64,000 bases of DNA from Pseudanabaena mucicola str. Chao 1806. Lineage in GTDB: Bacteria; Cyanobacteriota; Cyanobacteriia; Pseudanabaenales; Pseudanabaenaceae. The notes under the pieces are model-generated. The model ran no database searches. It was not told the origin of the DNA and worked only from the letters and a program-made list of their open reading frames with translations. Made by a program: the position numbers and the translations under genes. The stretch lies in contig NZ_CP097329.1 of assembly GCF_030323025.1 (NCBI RefSeq), positions 4,388,001 to 4,452,000 on the forward strand, read 5' to 3'. Shown one piece after another: positions 43,744-51,801 of this stretch (position 1 is the stretch's first letter; every line of letters begins with the position of its first letter).

Positions 43744-46092
43744 ATGAGGAGATCGCAAGTTGTCTTAATTTTAGCTTTGTTTTTTGTGGCAGGAGCCTAT
43801 GCTAGCTTTTTGCCAGATTGGACAGGCTTTTTTACAGTATTTGCCATCGGTTTTGCCTTGTCTTTGGTGGTTCCTACTATCTGGAGATTGGGACCGAAGC
43901 GTTGGGTTTATCTCTTAGCAACTTTAATAGCTGTTTTTGCTTGTTTCTATGTCAGACTTCGCACGCCACAGCCCCAAGTCAATGACATTTCTAAATATGC
44001 ACCTCTATCCAATGTAATCGTGCGAGGAACTGTGGTGGAAGCACCTAGTTTGACCCGTAGTGAGAGGGCTAAGTTTTTATTAGAGGTTAAGGAAATTAAT
44101 CCCTCTGGCAAGTTAAGTGTTAAAGATTCTAGACAAAATACTGAAAATCAGCCCAGTAACGCAAATGTAGAGTCTGATGAGGCTAATAAGTTTGTGGCAG
44201 CTTCAGGGAAGCTATATATCACTGTTCCATTGATTGAGGTGACGGGTTTACGGTCAGGACAGGCGATCGAACTTTCAGGAAGATTATATTTGCCCAATCG
44301 TGCCGATAATTTTGGAGCCTTTGATTTTAAGTCCTATTTAGCGCGTCAAGGTGTATTTGCGGGATTAAGTGGTCGATCGCTAGTTTTGCAAGGCGATCCA
44401 CCAAATTTTGGCGAATGGTGGTTTATCAGCAAGATTGTCCGCGCCCATGTGATGGGGGCAGGTGTCCCTGAAGGTTCGTTACTTAGCTCCTTAGTCTTGG
44501 GAAGTCGAGCCGTAGATTTACCCAGCGATTTAAAAGATACCTTTATTCAAGCGGGATTAGCTGCTGTTTTAGCAGCGTCAGGCTTTCAGGTAACATTGGT
44601 ACTCGGAGCCGCGATCGCAATTAGTCGCAATAGTTCATTAAAACTGCAATTTTTAATTGGGAGCATTTGCTTAGGCGGATATTTATTACTGACAGGGGCA
44701 AGCCCATCAATTTTGCGAGCTGTTGTGATGGGATTTGGTAGCCTGATCGGTCTAGTTGTCCAACGCCGAAGCCGTCCTATAACTGGTTTGGTAGTTACGG
44801 CGGTATTGCTATTATTCTATCAACCTCTCTGGATTTGGGATTTGGGTTTTCAGTTTAGTTTTCTGGCAACCTTTGGGCTACTCACAACCTCAAGGTCAAT
44901 TTTTGAGCGTTTAGAATGGCTACCACCTGCGATCGCTGAATTACTATCTGTGCCAATTGCTGCTTATATTTGGACATTGCCATTACAACTATTAGTATTT
45001 GGCAAACTGACTCCCTATAGCCTACTAGCTAATTTAATCACTACACCACTTGTATCCATCTCGACTTATGGTGGCATCATCAGTGGAGTATTGGGTATTA
45101 TCTTTGTCCCTATGGGTGCAGGGATCGCATGGTTGCTCTATCCTTTGTTACATTGGACAATAGACCTTGCTCAATGGATTAACACTCTACCCAACGCTAA
45201 TACAAACGTTGGCACAATCCATCTCTGGCAGATGTTGTTTGCCTACGCTTTATTTATGGCAATTTGGCTTGTGCCCTGGTTTGGCAAAATGCAGCGCTGG
45301 ACAATTGCCTTTGTGCTTGCTTGCGTAGTGCTATTTGTCCCCAATGCAATCGCCCAATCAACTAGCTTTCAGGTGACATTACCAGCATTTAATGATGTGC
45401 CGATTATGTTTATTAGAAATCAAAATCAAACGGTACTAATTAATAGCGGCGATCAGCAATTTGCCACTTTCACCTTGCAGCCACTATTACAAAAACTAGG
45501 GGTAAATCGCATAGACTGGGCAATTTCTACGGATACCCAACCTGATGTCAGTGATGGCTGGAATGCCTTAATTTCTAACTCTATAGCGATCGCCCAGTTT
45601 CGAGATATTAGCCTCGGTGTCACACCCAAACCCTATCAAAATCTCCAACAAGCTCTTGCATCTGCTAAAACCCCCTTAGCTTCGATTAAAACAGGTGAAA
45701 CACTCACCATTAATAATCAAGTGGAGGTGCAATTAGTTAATCAATCTCCTGATATCATCAAAATCAAAACGGGAGGGCTATCTTGGTTACTCCTTGCCAA
45801 TATTGATCAAAAAGCACAACAGGTAATAATTTCTCAAAAAAACCTACTCCCAAAATTAGCCGCTAATATTCTCTGGTGGACAGGAGGACAGATTGATCGC
45901 AAAATTTTGGACGCAATCACTCCTCAAATTGCGATCGCCTCAGCAACTAGTGTTGGCGAAGAAATGGTGAATCAACTTTATGAAGCTAAAGTCCGCGTTT
46001 TCTGGACAGGTCGTGATGGTTCTATCCAATGGAATCCAGACAAAGATTTTCATACTCTGCGTGATCAACAGGATTCGCGATCGCCAATTTGA
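43744..46092 (+). CDS. comEC: ComEC/Rec2-family DNA uptake channel protein
   Basis: This 782-residue inner-membrane channel carries single-stranded DNA into the cell during natural transformation. There are N-terminal membrane helices and an OB-like DUF4131 domain (about 25-200). The competence domain (about 230-500) shows LSSLVLGSRAVDLPSDLKDTFIQAGLAAVLAASGFQVTLV and SPSILRAVVMG. The C-terminal part (about 520-782) has the strand pattern of a metallo-beta-lactamase domain, but the expected HxHxDH motif is absent; the corresponding place reads AISTDTQPDVSDGW. The channel function is probably kept, nuclease activity not. Confidence 0.88.
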   Translation: MRRSQVVLILALFFVAGAYASFLPDWTGFFTVFAIGFALSLVVPTIWRLGPKRWVYLLATLIAVFACFYVRLRTPQPQVNDISKYAPLSNVIVRGTVVEAPSLTRSERAKFLLEVKEINPSGKLSVKDSRQNTENQPSNANVESDEANKFVAASGKLYITVPLIEVTGLRSGQAIELSGRLYLPNRADNFGAFDFKSYLARQGVFAGLSGRSLVLQGDPPNFGEWWFISKIVRAHVMGAGVPEGSLLSSLVLGSRAVDLPSDLKDTFIQAGLAAVLAASGFQVTLVLGAAIAISRNSSLKLQFLIGSICLGGYLLLTGASPSILRAVVMGFGSLIGLVVQRRSRPITGLVVTAVLLLFYQPLWIWDLGFQFSFLATFGLLTTSRSIFERLEWLPPAIAELLSVPIAAYIWTLPLQLLVFGKLTPYSLLANLITTPLVSISTYGGIISGVLGIIFVPMGAGIAWLLYPLLHWTIDLAQWINTLPNANTNVGTIHLWQMLFAYALFMAIWLVPWFGKMQRWTIAFVLACVVLFVPNAIAQSTSFQVTLPAFNDVPIMFIRNQNQTVLINSGDQQFATFTLQPLLQKLGVNRIDWAISTDTQPDVSDGWNALISNSIAIAQFRDISLGVTPKPYQNLQQALASAKTPLASIKTGETLTINNQVEVQLVNQSPDIIKIKTGGLSWLLLANIDQKAQQVIISQKNLLPKLAANILWWTGGQIDRKILDAITPQIAIASATSVGEEMVNQLYEAKVRVFWTGRDGSIQWNPDKDFHTLRDQQDSRSPI

Positions 46093-46123
46093 TTTACTAA
46101 TTTGATTTAAAGATATATAGCCA

Positions 46124-47008
46124 ATGGAATTGCTATTACAACAGCTAAAAAAAATTTTCTATCATCGCTCATTTTGGATATTTGTAACCCTTAGTTGTTT
46201 AGCCATATTACATCTCTACTTTGTTTGGCGCACCTCAGATAAAATTCCATCATTGATTGATGTTTTAGGATGGATTAGTATCGGATTCTTGCTGTGGAAA
46301 CGCAAATATAGTCTTAAATTTCGTGGAAGTATTGCAGCATCAATCATTGGTCTAGCTTTAATCTTATGGATGCTGATTCGACATATATTAGGGCAGCATT
46401 ATTTATCAAAAGTTGATGTATTATACGGTTGCTTTCCTGTAATTACCTGCATTGGGCTTTTACTAATCACCTCAGGATTTAGAAAGTTAATCACTTATAA
46501 GAATGAACTTTTTATCGCCGCCCTAATTTCACTGCCCTATGCATCTCTATATAATTTCTTGAAACCAGTCATCAATCTTGATGCCCAATTATTAAACTTT
46601 ATGTTGCATTATCTCGGATTTCAAACTACTAGAAAAGGAGCGATTGTATATCTAGCTAATGGCTCAGTTGAAGTCATGCCCAGTTGTTCTAGTGTTGGAC
46701 CAATACTAACAATGTTACCATTTATTGTTGTTTTACTAAGTATTTATCCTACAAGAAAATCACAAAAATTCTTTGTTTATATTAGCTCAATTTTTGCAAT
46801 TATTTTAATCAATTGCCTTCGACTATCTTTACTTGCCATACTTTTAGATAGAGGTGATATTGATGGTTTTAATTATTGGCATACAGGCGGTGGTGCAGGT
46901 ATTTTCTCAAATCTAATTGTTTTTCTAATTGGTGGTCTATCTTATAAATTTTTAAACAAATCCTACGAATCAAATCTACAATCTATATCAATAAAAAATA
47001 AAATATAA
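46124..47008 (+). CDS. Cyanoexosortase
   Basis: This 294-residue integral membrane transpeptidase has about eight helices. The exosortase triad is in order: Cys188 in VEVMPSCSSVGPI, Arg233 in INCLRLSLLAIL, His253 in NYWHTGGGAGIF. Exosortases process proteins with a C-terminal PEP-CTERM-like tail and are tied to exopolysaccharide. The gene is followed by an accessory protein and an HpsJ-like protein, the arrangement known for cyanoexosortase A/B systems. It is 31 bp after comEC. No PEP-CTERM substrate is in the window. Confidence 0.87.
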   Translation: MELLLQQLKKIFYHRSFWIFVTLSCLAILHLYFVWRTSDKIPSLIDVLGWISIGFLLWKRKYSLKFRGSIAASIIGLALILWMLIRHILGQHYLSKVDVLYGCFPVITCIGLLLITSGFRKLITYKNELFIAALISLPYASLYNFLKPVINLDAQLLNFMLHYLGFQTTRKGAIVYLANGSVEVMPSCSSVGPILTMLPFIVVLLSIYPTRKSQKFFVYISSIFAIILINCLRLSLLAILLDRGDIDGFNYWHTGGGAGIFSNLIVFLIGGLSYKFLNKSYESNLQSISIKNKI

Positions 47009-47059
47009 CCTACAAAATAATCCATAAGCTTCTAACTTTATCATCAATATATAAAATTT

Positions 47060-47794
47060 ATGGCTCAAATATATTTGATTCCAACATATCAAGATCGAAA
47101 ATCAAGACTGATATCTTTAAAAAAATTTAAAATATTTTGCTTGGTGATCGTGCTTATTACAAGCTGCATTGCCATCATTATTTCACTATCTAATACTTTA
47201 CCCAAAAACAGATCCAAATATCAACTTCCTAGTCAAATATCGATGGCTAAATGGCAACTAAATTCTACCAATAATTTGCCAAAAGCATTACAAAATGGTG
47301 CACTCTCTGCAAGACAATATTTATATAGTTCATCATTACAATCTGATTTTAGATATGACTTAAGGATTGACGCATTATATATTAATGGAGTTGTGTCAAT
47401 ACCTAAGTCATTAGATATCATCGGCTTAAAATATCCTAGTAATAATTCAAGAATTCACTATTTAGATAAAGTGGGATATTATGCTTTATTCTTCGATCAA
47501 GAAAGGGCTTATTTATCATCATGTATTAATTCATATGGATTTACAACTGTGACTGAAGATCAATTCATTTACCATCGTCCCCTTGATTTAAGTTTTAGTC
47601 ACATCAGTGCTTATTTGATTGGGACTCGGGATTTGTTTGATAGTCGCTGCTTATTGTCAACTTTATCAATTCCACTTGGCAAAAATACTATGGCTGAACT
47701 ACAAAAAAACTCTATAGAAAAAAAAGCTCAAATTTTAGAAAAAGCATGGATTGAGTGGCATCAAAATTGGAAAGATTATTTCCCCATAAACTAG
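47060..47794 (+). CDS. Cyanoexosortase-associated (EpsI-like) protein
   Basis: The 244 residues have one N-terminal membrane helix (about 25-43) and a periplasmic domain. By position (after the exosortase, before HpsJ) and size it matches the partner proteins found beside cyanoexosortases, which resemble EpsI. Visible features are two cysteines (YLSSCINSYGF, SRCLLSTL) and a Lys-rich C terminus ending in HQNWKDYFP. Its role is unknown but presumably in substrate processing or polysaccharide export. Confidence 0.7.
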   Translation: MAQIYLIPTYQDRKSRLISLKKFKIFCLVIVLITSCIAIIISLSNTLPKNRSKYQLPSQISMAKWQLNSTNNLPKALQNGALSARQYLYSSSLQSDFRYDLRIDALYINGVVSIPKSLDIIGLKYPSNNSRIHYLDKVGYYALFFDQERAYLSSCINSYGFTTVTEDQFIYHRPLDLSFSHISAYLIGTRDLFDSRCLLSTLSIPLGKNTMAELQKNSIEKKAQILEKAWIEWHQNWKDYFPIN

Positions 47795-47852
47795 ATCAAA
47801 TGTATTCAATCAAAAGCTTTGTTAGTTTGAATAAATAAAATTAGAGGTATAT

Positions 47853-48566
47853 ATGCAGGATATTCAAGTCCCAGCTATGGGAAGACAAACGTTTAGTACT
47901 TTTAGAGGTATTGGCTATTTGCTAATGTCTTTATTCTTTTTAGATTTCTTTACGATTATGATCCCTACAAAGTTTACGGATGCAGTTTGGGAACTAAATA
48001 CTTATGGTCAAATTGTTGAAAGAGTTCCTCTTTTACTTTTATCTTTTTCCCTAATATTTTTTGGAGAATATAGCGCACGTTTAAAATGGGAACAACTAGC
48101 TTCCAAAATTATTTCTTGGCTAGCTTTAATAATGGCAATATTTTTCTTGTTAGGTGTACCCTTAGATATAGTCAATTCTTTTCGTGTTCAAAATATTCGT
48201 CAAGGTGAGGTTATTGCTAAAGTTGCTCAGCAAAATACCCCGCTACAGGCAATCGCTGAACGTTTGGAGAAGGCTAAAACTGATAGAGAGATTAAGGATG
48301 TTTTAAAATTGATTAATCCTCAACAACAAGCTCTAGTAGTAAGTATTCCTAAACCCCAAGAGGTTAAAAAGAAACTGCTTACTGAGATTGCAACATCTAT
48401 TAATCAAAATCAATCCCAGTCGGATGGTATGAAAAGGCGAATTAGTAATGCTCTCTGGAAAGACTCGATTAAATGGGCGATCGCTGCAACCTTATCAGGT
48501 CTATTTCTAGTCTATCTTTGGATGCAATCTAAATGGGCAAGGGTAGGTATATGTAGCTCAACTTAA
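47853..48566 (+). CDS. HpsJ-like protein, cyanoexosortase-associated
   Basis: The 237 residues have membrane helices near 20-45, 68-82 and 90-112, then a charged coiled coil (about 120-190), and a last helix near 205-225. This is the HpsJ layout; HpsJ is needed for hormogonium polysaccharide and motility in Nostoc. The last codons (CSST) and the stop TAA come from a family B element that begins at 48551, so the native C terminus has been replaced by a few element-derived residues. Confidence 0.75.
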   Translation: MQDIQVPAMGRQTFSTFRGIGYLLMSLFFLDFFTIMIPTKFTDAVWELNTYGQIVERVPLLLLSFSLIFFGEYSARLKWEQLASKIISWLALIMAIFFLLGVPLDIVNSFRVQNIRQGEVIAKVAQQNTPLQAIAERLEKAKTDREIKDVLKLINPQQQALVVSIPKPQEVKKKLLTEIATSINQNQSQSDGMKRRISNALWKDSIKWAIAATLSGLFLVYLWMQSKWARVGICSST

Positions 48567-48652
48567 TTAAAACCCAAACCAGAGTTTTGTTCCGCCCGCG
48601 TAGCGGGCGGAACAAAACTCTCGGTTTTTAGTTTACTTATGTCTAGCTACTT
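48551..48652. repeat. Repeat family B element at the hpsJ 3' end (102 bp)
   Basis: GTAGCTCAACTTAATTAA opens and TAGTTTACTTATGTCTAGCT closes the unit, with core CCGCCCGCGTAGCGGGCGG. It is inverted relative to the copies at 28528 and 60544. It contains the stop codon of the HpsJ-like gene (48564-48566). Confidence 0.85.
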
Positions 48653-48793
48653 AAACTATTAATTTGTAGGCAGAAGGATGATACTTTGTAACATCATTTT
48701 GTGATTTTCTACTAAGTGAGAGAGTGTAAAGTGAAAAGTCTAGGATGTAAGGAGAGAGACAATCCAGACACATAATAACTAACAGTAAAACCA

Positions 48794-48910
48794 GTGAATA
48801 TCCGCAAAGAAATACTCGATGAATTGTTGCAAGAGAGCAAAACACCACCCGACCTATTCGGAGAAGGAGGAACCCTGAAACAACTAACCACCGCATTAAG
48901 AGTCTGGTAA
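48794..48910 (+). pseudogene. IS256-family transposase, N-terminal remnant
   Basis: From a GTG the frame reads VNIRKEILDELLQESKTPPDLFGEGGTLKQLTTAL, the conserved N terminus of IS256-type transposases, then breaks off into unrelated sequence (RVW, stop). Only 35 of about 400 residues remain. Confidence 0.75.
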
Positions 48911-49061
48911 TAACAATTATATTGAATGGTTTAACTGTACGATGCGACCACGTGTCTCCCGATTAGTTCGTAAAACTGTCTCCTTCTCTAAAAACTAGAA
49001 AATCACCATTGCTGCTATCTGGTTCTTTATTCATCAGTACAACTCTTCCTTACTGGTTTAG
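48909..49061 (+). pseudogene. IS1-family transposase, C-terminal remnant
   Basis: The frame reads NNYIEWFNCTMRPRVSRLVRKTVSFSKN, then a stop, then KITIAAIWFFIHQYNSSLLV. This matches the IS1 C terminus (RLVRKTLSFSKKLENHIGAIWYF-like), with a one-base deletion and a compensating insertion around the stop. It is joined directly to the IS256 remnant. Confidence 0.7.
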
Positions 49062-49070
49062 GACTACCCT

Positions 49071-49934
49071 TTAAAGATGTGTAAGTAAAGCTTGACGCAT
49101 AATATCGATAGGCACGGGCTGATCTAGCCACCATTCAAGAGCGATCGCCCCCTGATTGATCAGCATCTCTAAACCATCGATTGCTTTCAATCCCCTTGCT
49201 GCGGCAATTTGCAAAAACTTGGTAGGACGGGGAGTATAAATTAAGTCATAGGTGATGGCGTTGTCAGGTAACATTGTCATCTCAGCTTCAGAAATGGGGG
49301 TATTTGGATCACTAGCCATACCGATAGGGGTAGCGTTGATCACAATGCCTGCTACTTCTAACAAATGGGGAATTGACGACCAAGGATGCACCCGCAAATT
49401 GTAATCCCGAAGCTGACTAGTCATGGTGCCATGAAACTTTTTGAGCTTTTTGGCATCACGCCCAACAACATGAATTACAGGACAGCTAAGTTCCAGACAA
49501 GCTGCTACTACTGCCCTTGCTGCACCACCACAGCCAAGAATAATTGCGGGCATGTTCTTCCAGTCGCAGTCAAGTTGCTTCAGTGGTTTGAGAAAACCTG
49601 CTACATCGGTATTAGTGCCAACCCAGCGATCATCAATTCGCCTCACAGTATTGACTGCACCAACAGACTGAGCGATTGGTAAGACTTCATCTAGCAAGGG
49701 GATGACTTCAACTTTGTGGGGAATGGTGAGATTAAATCCCTGTATAGATTTAATTGCTTTTAGTCCAGCGATCACTGACGACAGATCTGCAACGGGAATT
49801 GGGAAAGGTACATATACATAGTCCAACCCCAATGCAGTAATCGCTGCATTATGCATCATAGGCGAAAGGCTGTGACTGACGGGAAAACCCATCACTCCTA
49901 AAATTTTCGTTGTCCCTAAGATGCTCCCACTCAT
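49071..49934 (-). CDS. aroE: Shikimate dehydrogenase
   Basis: This NADPH-dependent enzyme reduces 3-dehydroshikimate in aromatic amino-acid synthesis. The 287 residues show the substrate-site GFPVSHSLSPMMHNAAI (16-32), catalytic Lys in FNLTIPHKVEVIPLLDE, Asp in GTNTDVAGFLKPL, the glycine loop ILGCGGAARAVVAAC near 132, and the C-terminal GLEMLINQGAIALEWW. Full length. Confidence 0.95.
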   Translation of the reverse strand: MSGSILGTTKILGVMGFPVSHSLSPMMHNAAITALGLDYVYVPFPIPVADLSSVIAGLKAIKSIQGFNLTIPHKVEVIPLLDEVLPIAQSVGAVNTVRRIDDRWVGTNTDVAGFLKPLKQLDCDWKNMPAIILGCGGAARAVVAACLELSCPVIHVVGRDAKKLKKFHGTMTSQLRDYNLRVHPWSSIPHLLEVAGIVINATPIGMASDPNTPISEAEMTMLPDNAITYDLIYTPRPTKFLQIAAARGLKAIDGLEMLINQGAIALEWWLDQPVPIDIMRQALLTHL

Positions 49935-49963
49935 TGTCGCTTACCTAAACGTAGTTACAAAAC

Positions 49964-50055
49964 TATAACAGTCCTAGATCATTTGTAGATTTTTGGGTTT
50001 GTGGAAGTACACCTCTTCAGGGTAAAAATTTCACAAACCATTTAAGATTGCTATA
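49964..50055. repeat. Repeat family D element (92 bp)
   Basis: TATAACAGTCCTAGATCATTTGTAGA opens; the core has GTTTGTGGAAGTAC; it ends AACCATTTAAGATTGCTATA. It lies 29 bp upstream of the aroE start codon and may carry its promoter region. Confidence 0.6.
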
Positions 50056-50103
50056 GCGCTTTTCAAGCAATTCTCTATACTTCAAATGTTGCACTAAATC
50101 CAC

Positions 50104-50138
50104 GAGAAAGTTGCGGTACGGAGTACCGCAACTTTCTC
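50104..50138. repeat. Perfect 16-bp hairpin
   Basis: GAGAAAGTTGCGGTAC-GGA-GTACCGCAACTTTCTC in the aroE-cobW intergenic region. No gene ends next to it, so it is more likely a mobile palindrome than a terminator. Confidence 0.45.
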
Positions 50139-50223
50139 CCAAAAAACCGTAAGACATTTCTAGGAATTTCTTAGTTCAGGTTTAAGTTTAAAAACTTTGA
50201 AAACCATTTAAATTAGGCAACCT

Positions 50224-50349
50224 AAGTACAGGACAAAAAACTTGAAACGCGCTCCCAGCAAGGATTTGACTTAATAAGTCCAAAAGCTTTGCCTAGTAAC
50301 GGTTTCAGGGTGTTTTGGCGTTCTATTTTTAAATTTTTGTCCTGTACTT
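50224..50349. repeat. Repeat family E element flanked by 13-bp direct repeats
   Basis: The inverted ends AAGTACAGGACAAAAA and TTTTTGTCCTGTACTT bound a 126-bp unit. TTAGGCAACCTAA occurs on both sides (50213-50225 and 50352-50364). The right copy is the end of the CobW-type gene, so the insertion duplicated it. Confidence 0.75.
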
Positions 50350-51405
50350 AGTTAGGCAACCTAAAAAGCCTTTACGCAACTTATCTGCATCGAGATGTCT
50401 ACCAATGAAGACCAATTGATTCTTACGCAGTTCATTATTGTTCCAAGGGCGATCGCGAGTTGCATCAAACTGCATATGCACCCCTTGAAATACCAGTCGA
50501 TCATCAGAACCCGCCAGATTAATGATTCCCTTAGAACGGAAAATATCTTGACCTTGAGTTCTAAGTAACTCACTAATCCATGATTGGAATTTATAGGGAT
50601 TGACTGCGCCAGATTCCAAAATACTAACTGAGCCAACTTCCTCATCGTGGATATGATGATGATCGTGATGCTCATGATCGTGATGCTCATGATCGTGATG
50701 CTCGTGAGCATGATTATGCTCACCCTTGGCTTGCGCTGCAAGAAATTCAGGGTTCTTTTCAAGAATGCGATTTAGATCAAAACCTCCTACATCAAGGACT
50801 TTACTAATACTTTGTTCAATATTCTCATTATTAGTTTTATTTAATTGAACAAGCTCCACTCTAGCTAAGATATTCAAATGCTTAATTTTGGCTTCGAGTT
50901 CCTCTAGTTCTTCGGCAGTAACTAGATCCGTCTTGTTGAGCAAAATCACATCGGCAAAGCCAATTTGTTCGAGAACTTCGCGATCGCCCCAATGCTGTTG
51001 GACATGCTTAGCATCAACCACTGTGACCACGGCATCTAGAGCTACTTGGCGATGGATATCCTCATCCATAAAGAAAGTCTGCACCACAGGACCTGGATCA
51101 GCTAAACCTGTAGTTTCGATTAAAAGATGATCAAACTTATTACGTCGGCGCATCAGGTTGCCAATAATTCGGATCAAATCTCCTCGCACGGTGCAGCAAA
51201 TGCAACCATTATTCATCTCGAAAATCTCTTCGTCAGCACCAATTACCAATTGCTGATCGATACCAACTTCTCCAAATTCATTAACAATGACAGCAACCTT
51301 CTTGCCATGCTCAGCCGTGAGAATGTGATTGAGTAATGTCGTTTTACCTGCACCAAGGAAGCCTGTCAGGACGGTAGCGGGAACTTGTGCTGATGCGATG
51401 CTCAT
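50329..51405 (-). CDS. CobW/COG0523-family GTPase, probable zinc metallochaperone
   Basis: The 358 residues show the P-loop LTGFLGAGKTTLLNHIL (15-31), the metal-binding NGCICCTVRGDLI, the GTPase NKTDLVT, a His/Asp/Glu-rich stretch (about 233-256, repeated HEHHDHEHHD), and the C-terminal CobW domain. The CxCC motif and the His loop fit zinc transfer (ZNG1/YeiR-like). The last seven residues TKYRTKI come from the family E element; before the insertion the end was LGCLI. No Zur box was identified. Confidence 0.88.
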   Translation of the reverse strand: MSIASAQVPATVLTGFLGAGKTTLLNHILTAEHGKKVAVIVNEFGEVGIDQQLVIGADEEIFEMNNGCICCTVRGDLIRIIGNLMRRRNKFDHLLIETTGLADPGPVVQTFFMDEDIHRQVALDAVVTVVDAKHVQQHWGDREVLEQIGFADVILLNKTDLVTAEELEELEAKIKHLNILARVELVQLNKTNNENIEQSISKVLDVGGFDLNRILEKNPEFLAAQAKGEHNHAHEHHDHEHHDHEHHDHHHIHDEEVGSVSILESGAVNPYKFQSWISELLRTQGQDIFRSKGIINLAGSDDRLVFQGVHMQFDATRDRPWNNNELRKNQLVFIGRHLDADKLRKGFLGCLTKYRTKI

Positions 51406-51490
51406 AGACTATGCCAATTGCCTGCAATTTTTGATAAAAGTTTTACTGAACAAAATTATAGCGCTCTTACTTTATCGCGATTCTCATTTA

Positions 51491-51525
51491 GGGAAGTTTC
51501 CGTAACGAAGGCACGGAAACTTCCC
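51491..51525. terminator. Hairpin at the thiS stop codon
   Basis: GGGAAGTTTCCGT-AACGAAGGC-ACGGAAACTTCCC is adjacent to the thiS stop on the minus strand. Confidence 0.6.
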
Positions 51526-51728
51526 TAGCCGCCTCCAACAATGGTGACAATCTCTAGACGATCGCGATTTTGAATAATTGTATTTTCCCAGAGTTGACGA
51601 TGCAAAATCTCGCCATTATATTCCACTGCAACGAGGCGGGGATTCAGCCCCAGATATTTCAGCAATTCAATCATGGTGAGGTTTGCCTCACATGTGCGAT
51701 CATCGCCATTTACTTGCAACGTAATCAT
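51525..51728 (-). CDS. thiS: Sulfur carrier protein ThiS
   Basis: This 67-residue ubiquitin-fold protein carries thiocarboxylate sulfur for thiazole formation in thiamine synthesis. It starts MITLQVNGDDRTCEA, has LLKYLGLNPRLVAVEYNGEIL in the middle, and ends VTIVGGG with the functional C-terminal Gly-Gly plus one more Gly. No thiG is adjacent, although thiS is often fused or next to it. Confidence 0.88.
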   Translation of the reverse strand: MITLQVNGDDRTCEANLTMIELLKYLGLNPRLVAVEYNGEILHRQLWENTIIQNRDRLEIVTIVGGG

Positions 51729-51801
51729 AGATATTAAGTTTAAATTCTGATTTTTAATTTTGTCTTAGAGATCTTATACTTCAATACTAAAACGTACCTG
51801 T

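Noticed and set aside
48651-48896. Minus-strand frame of 81 codons
   Set aside because: It is opposite the IS256 remnant and begins in a family B element; the plus strand explains the sequence.
50640-50710. Short tandem DNA repeat in the CobW gene
   Set aside because: It codes the His/Asp-rich metal loop normal for this family; it is not a CRISPR or microsatellite of interest.
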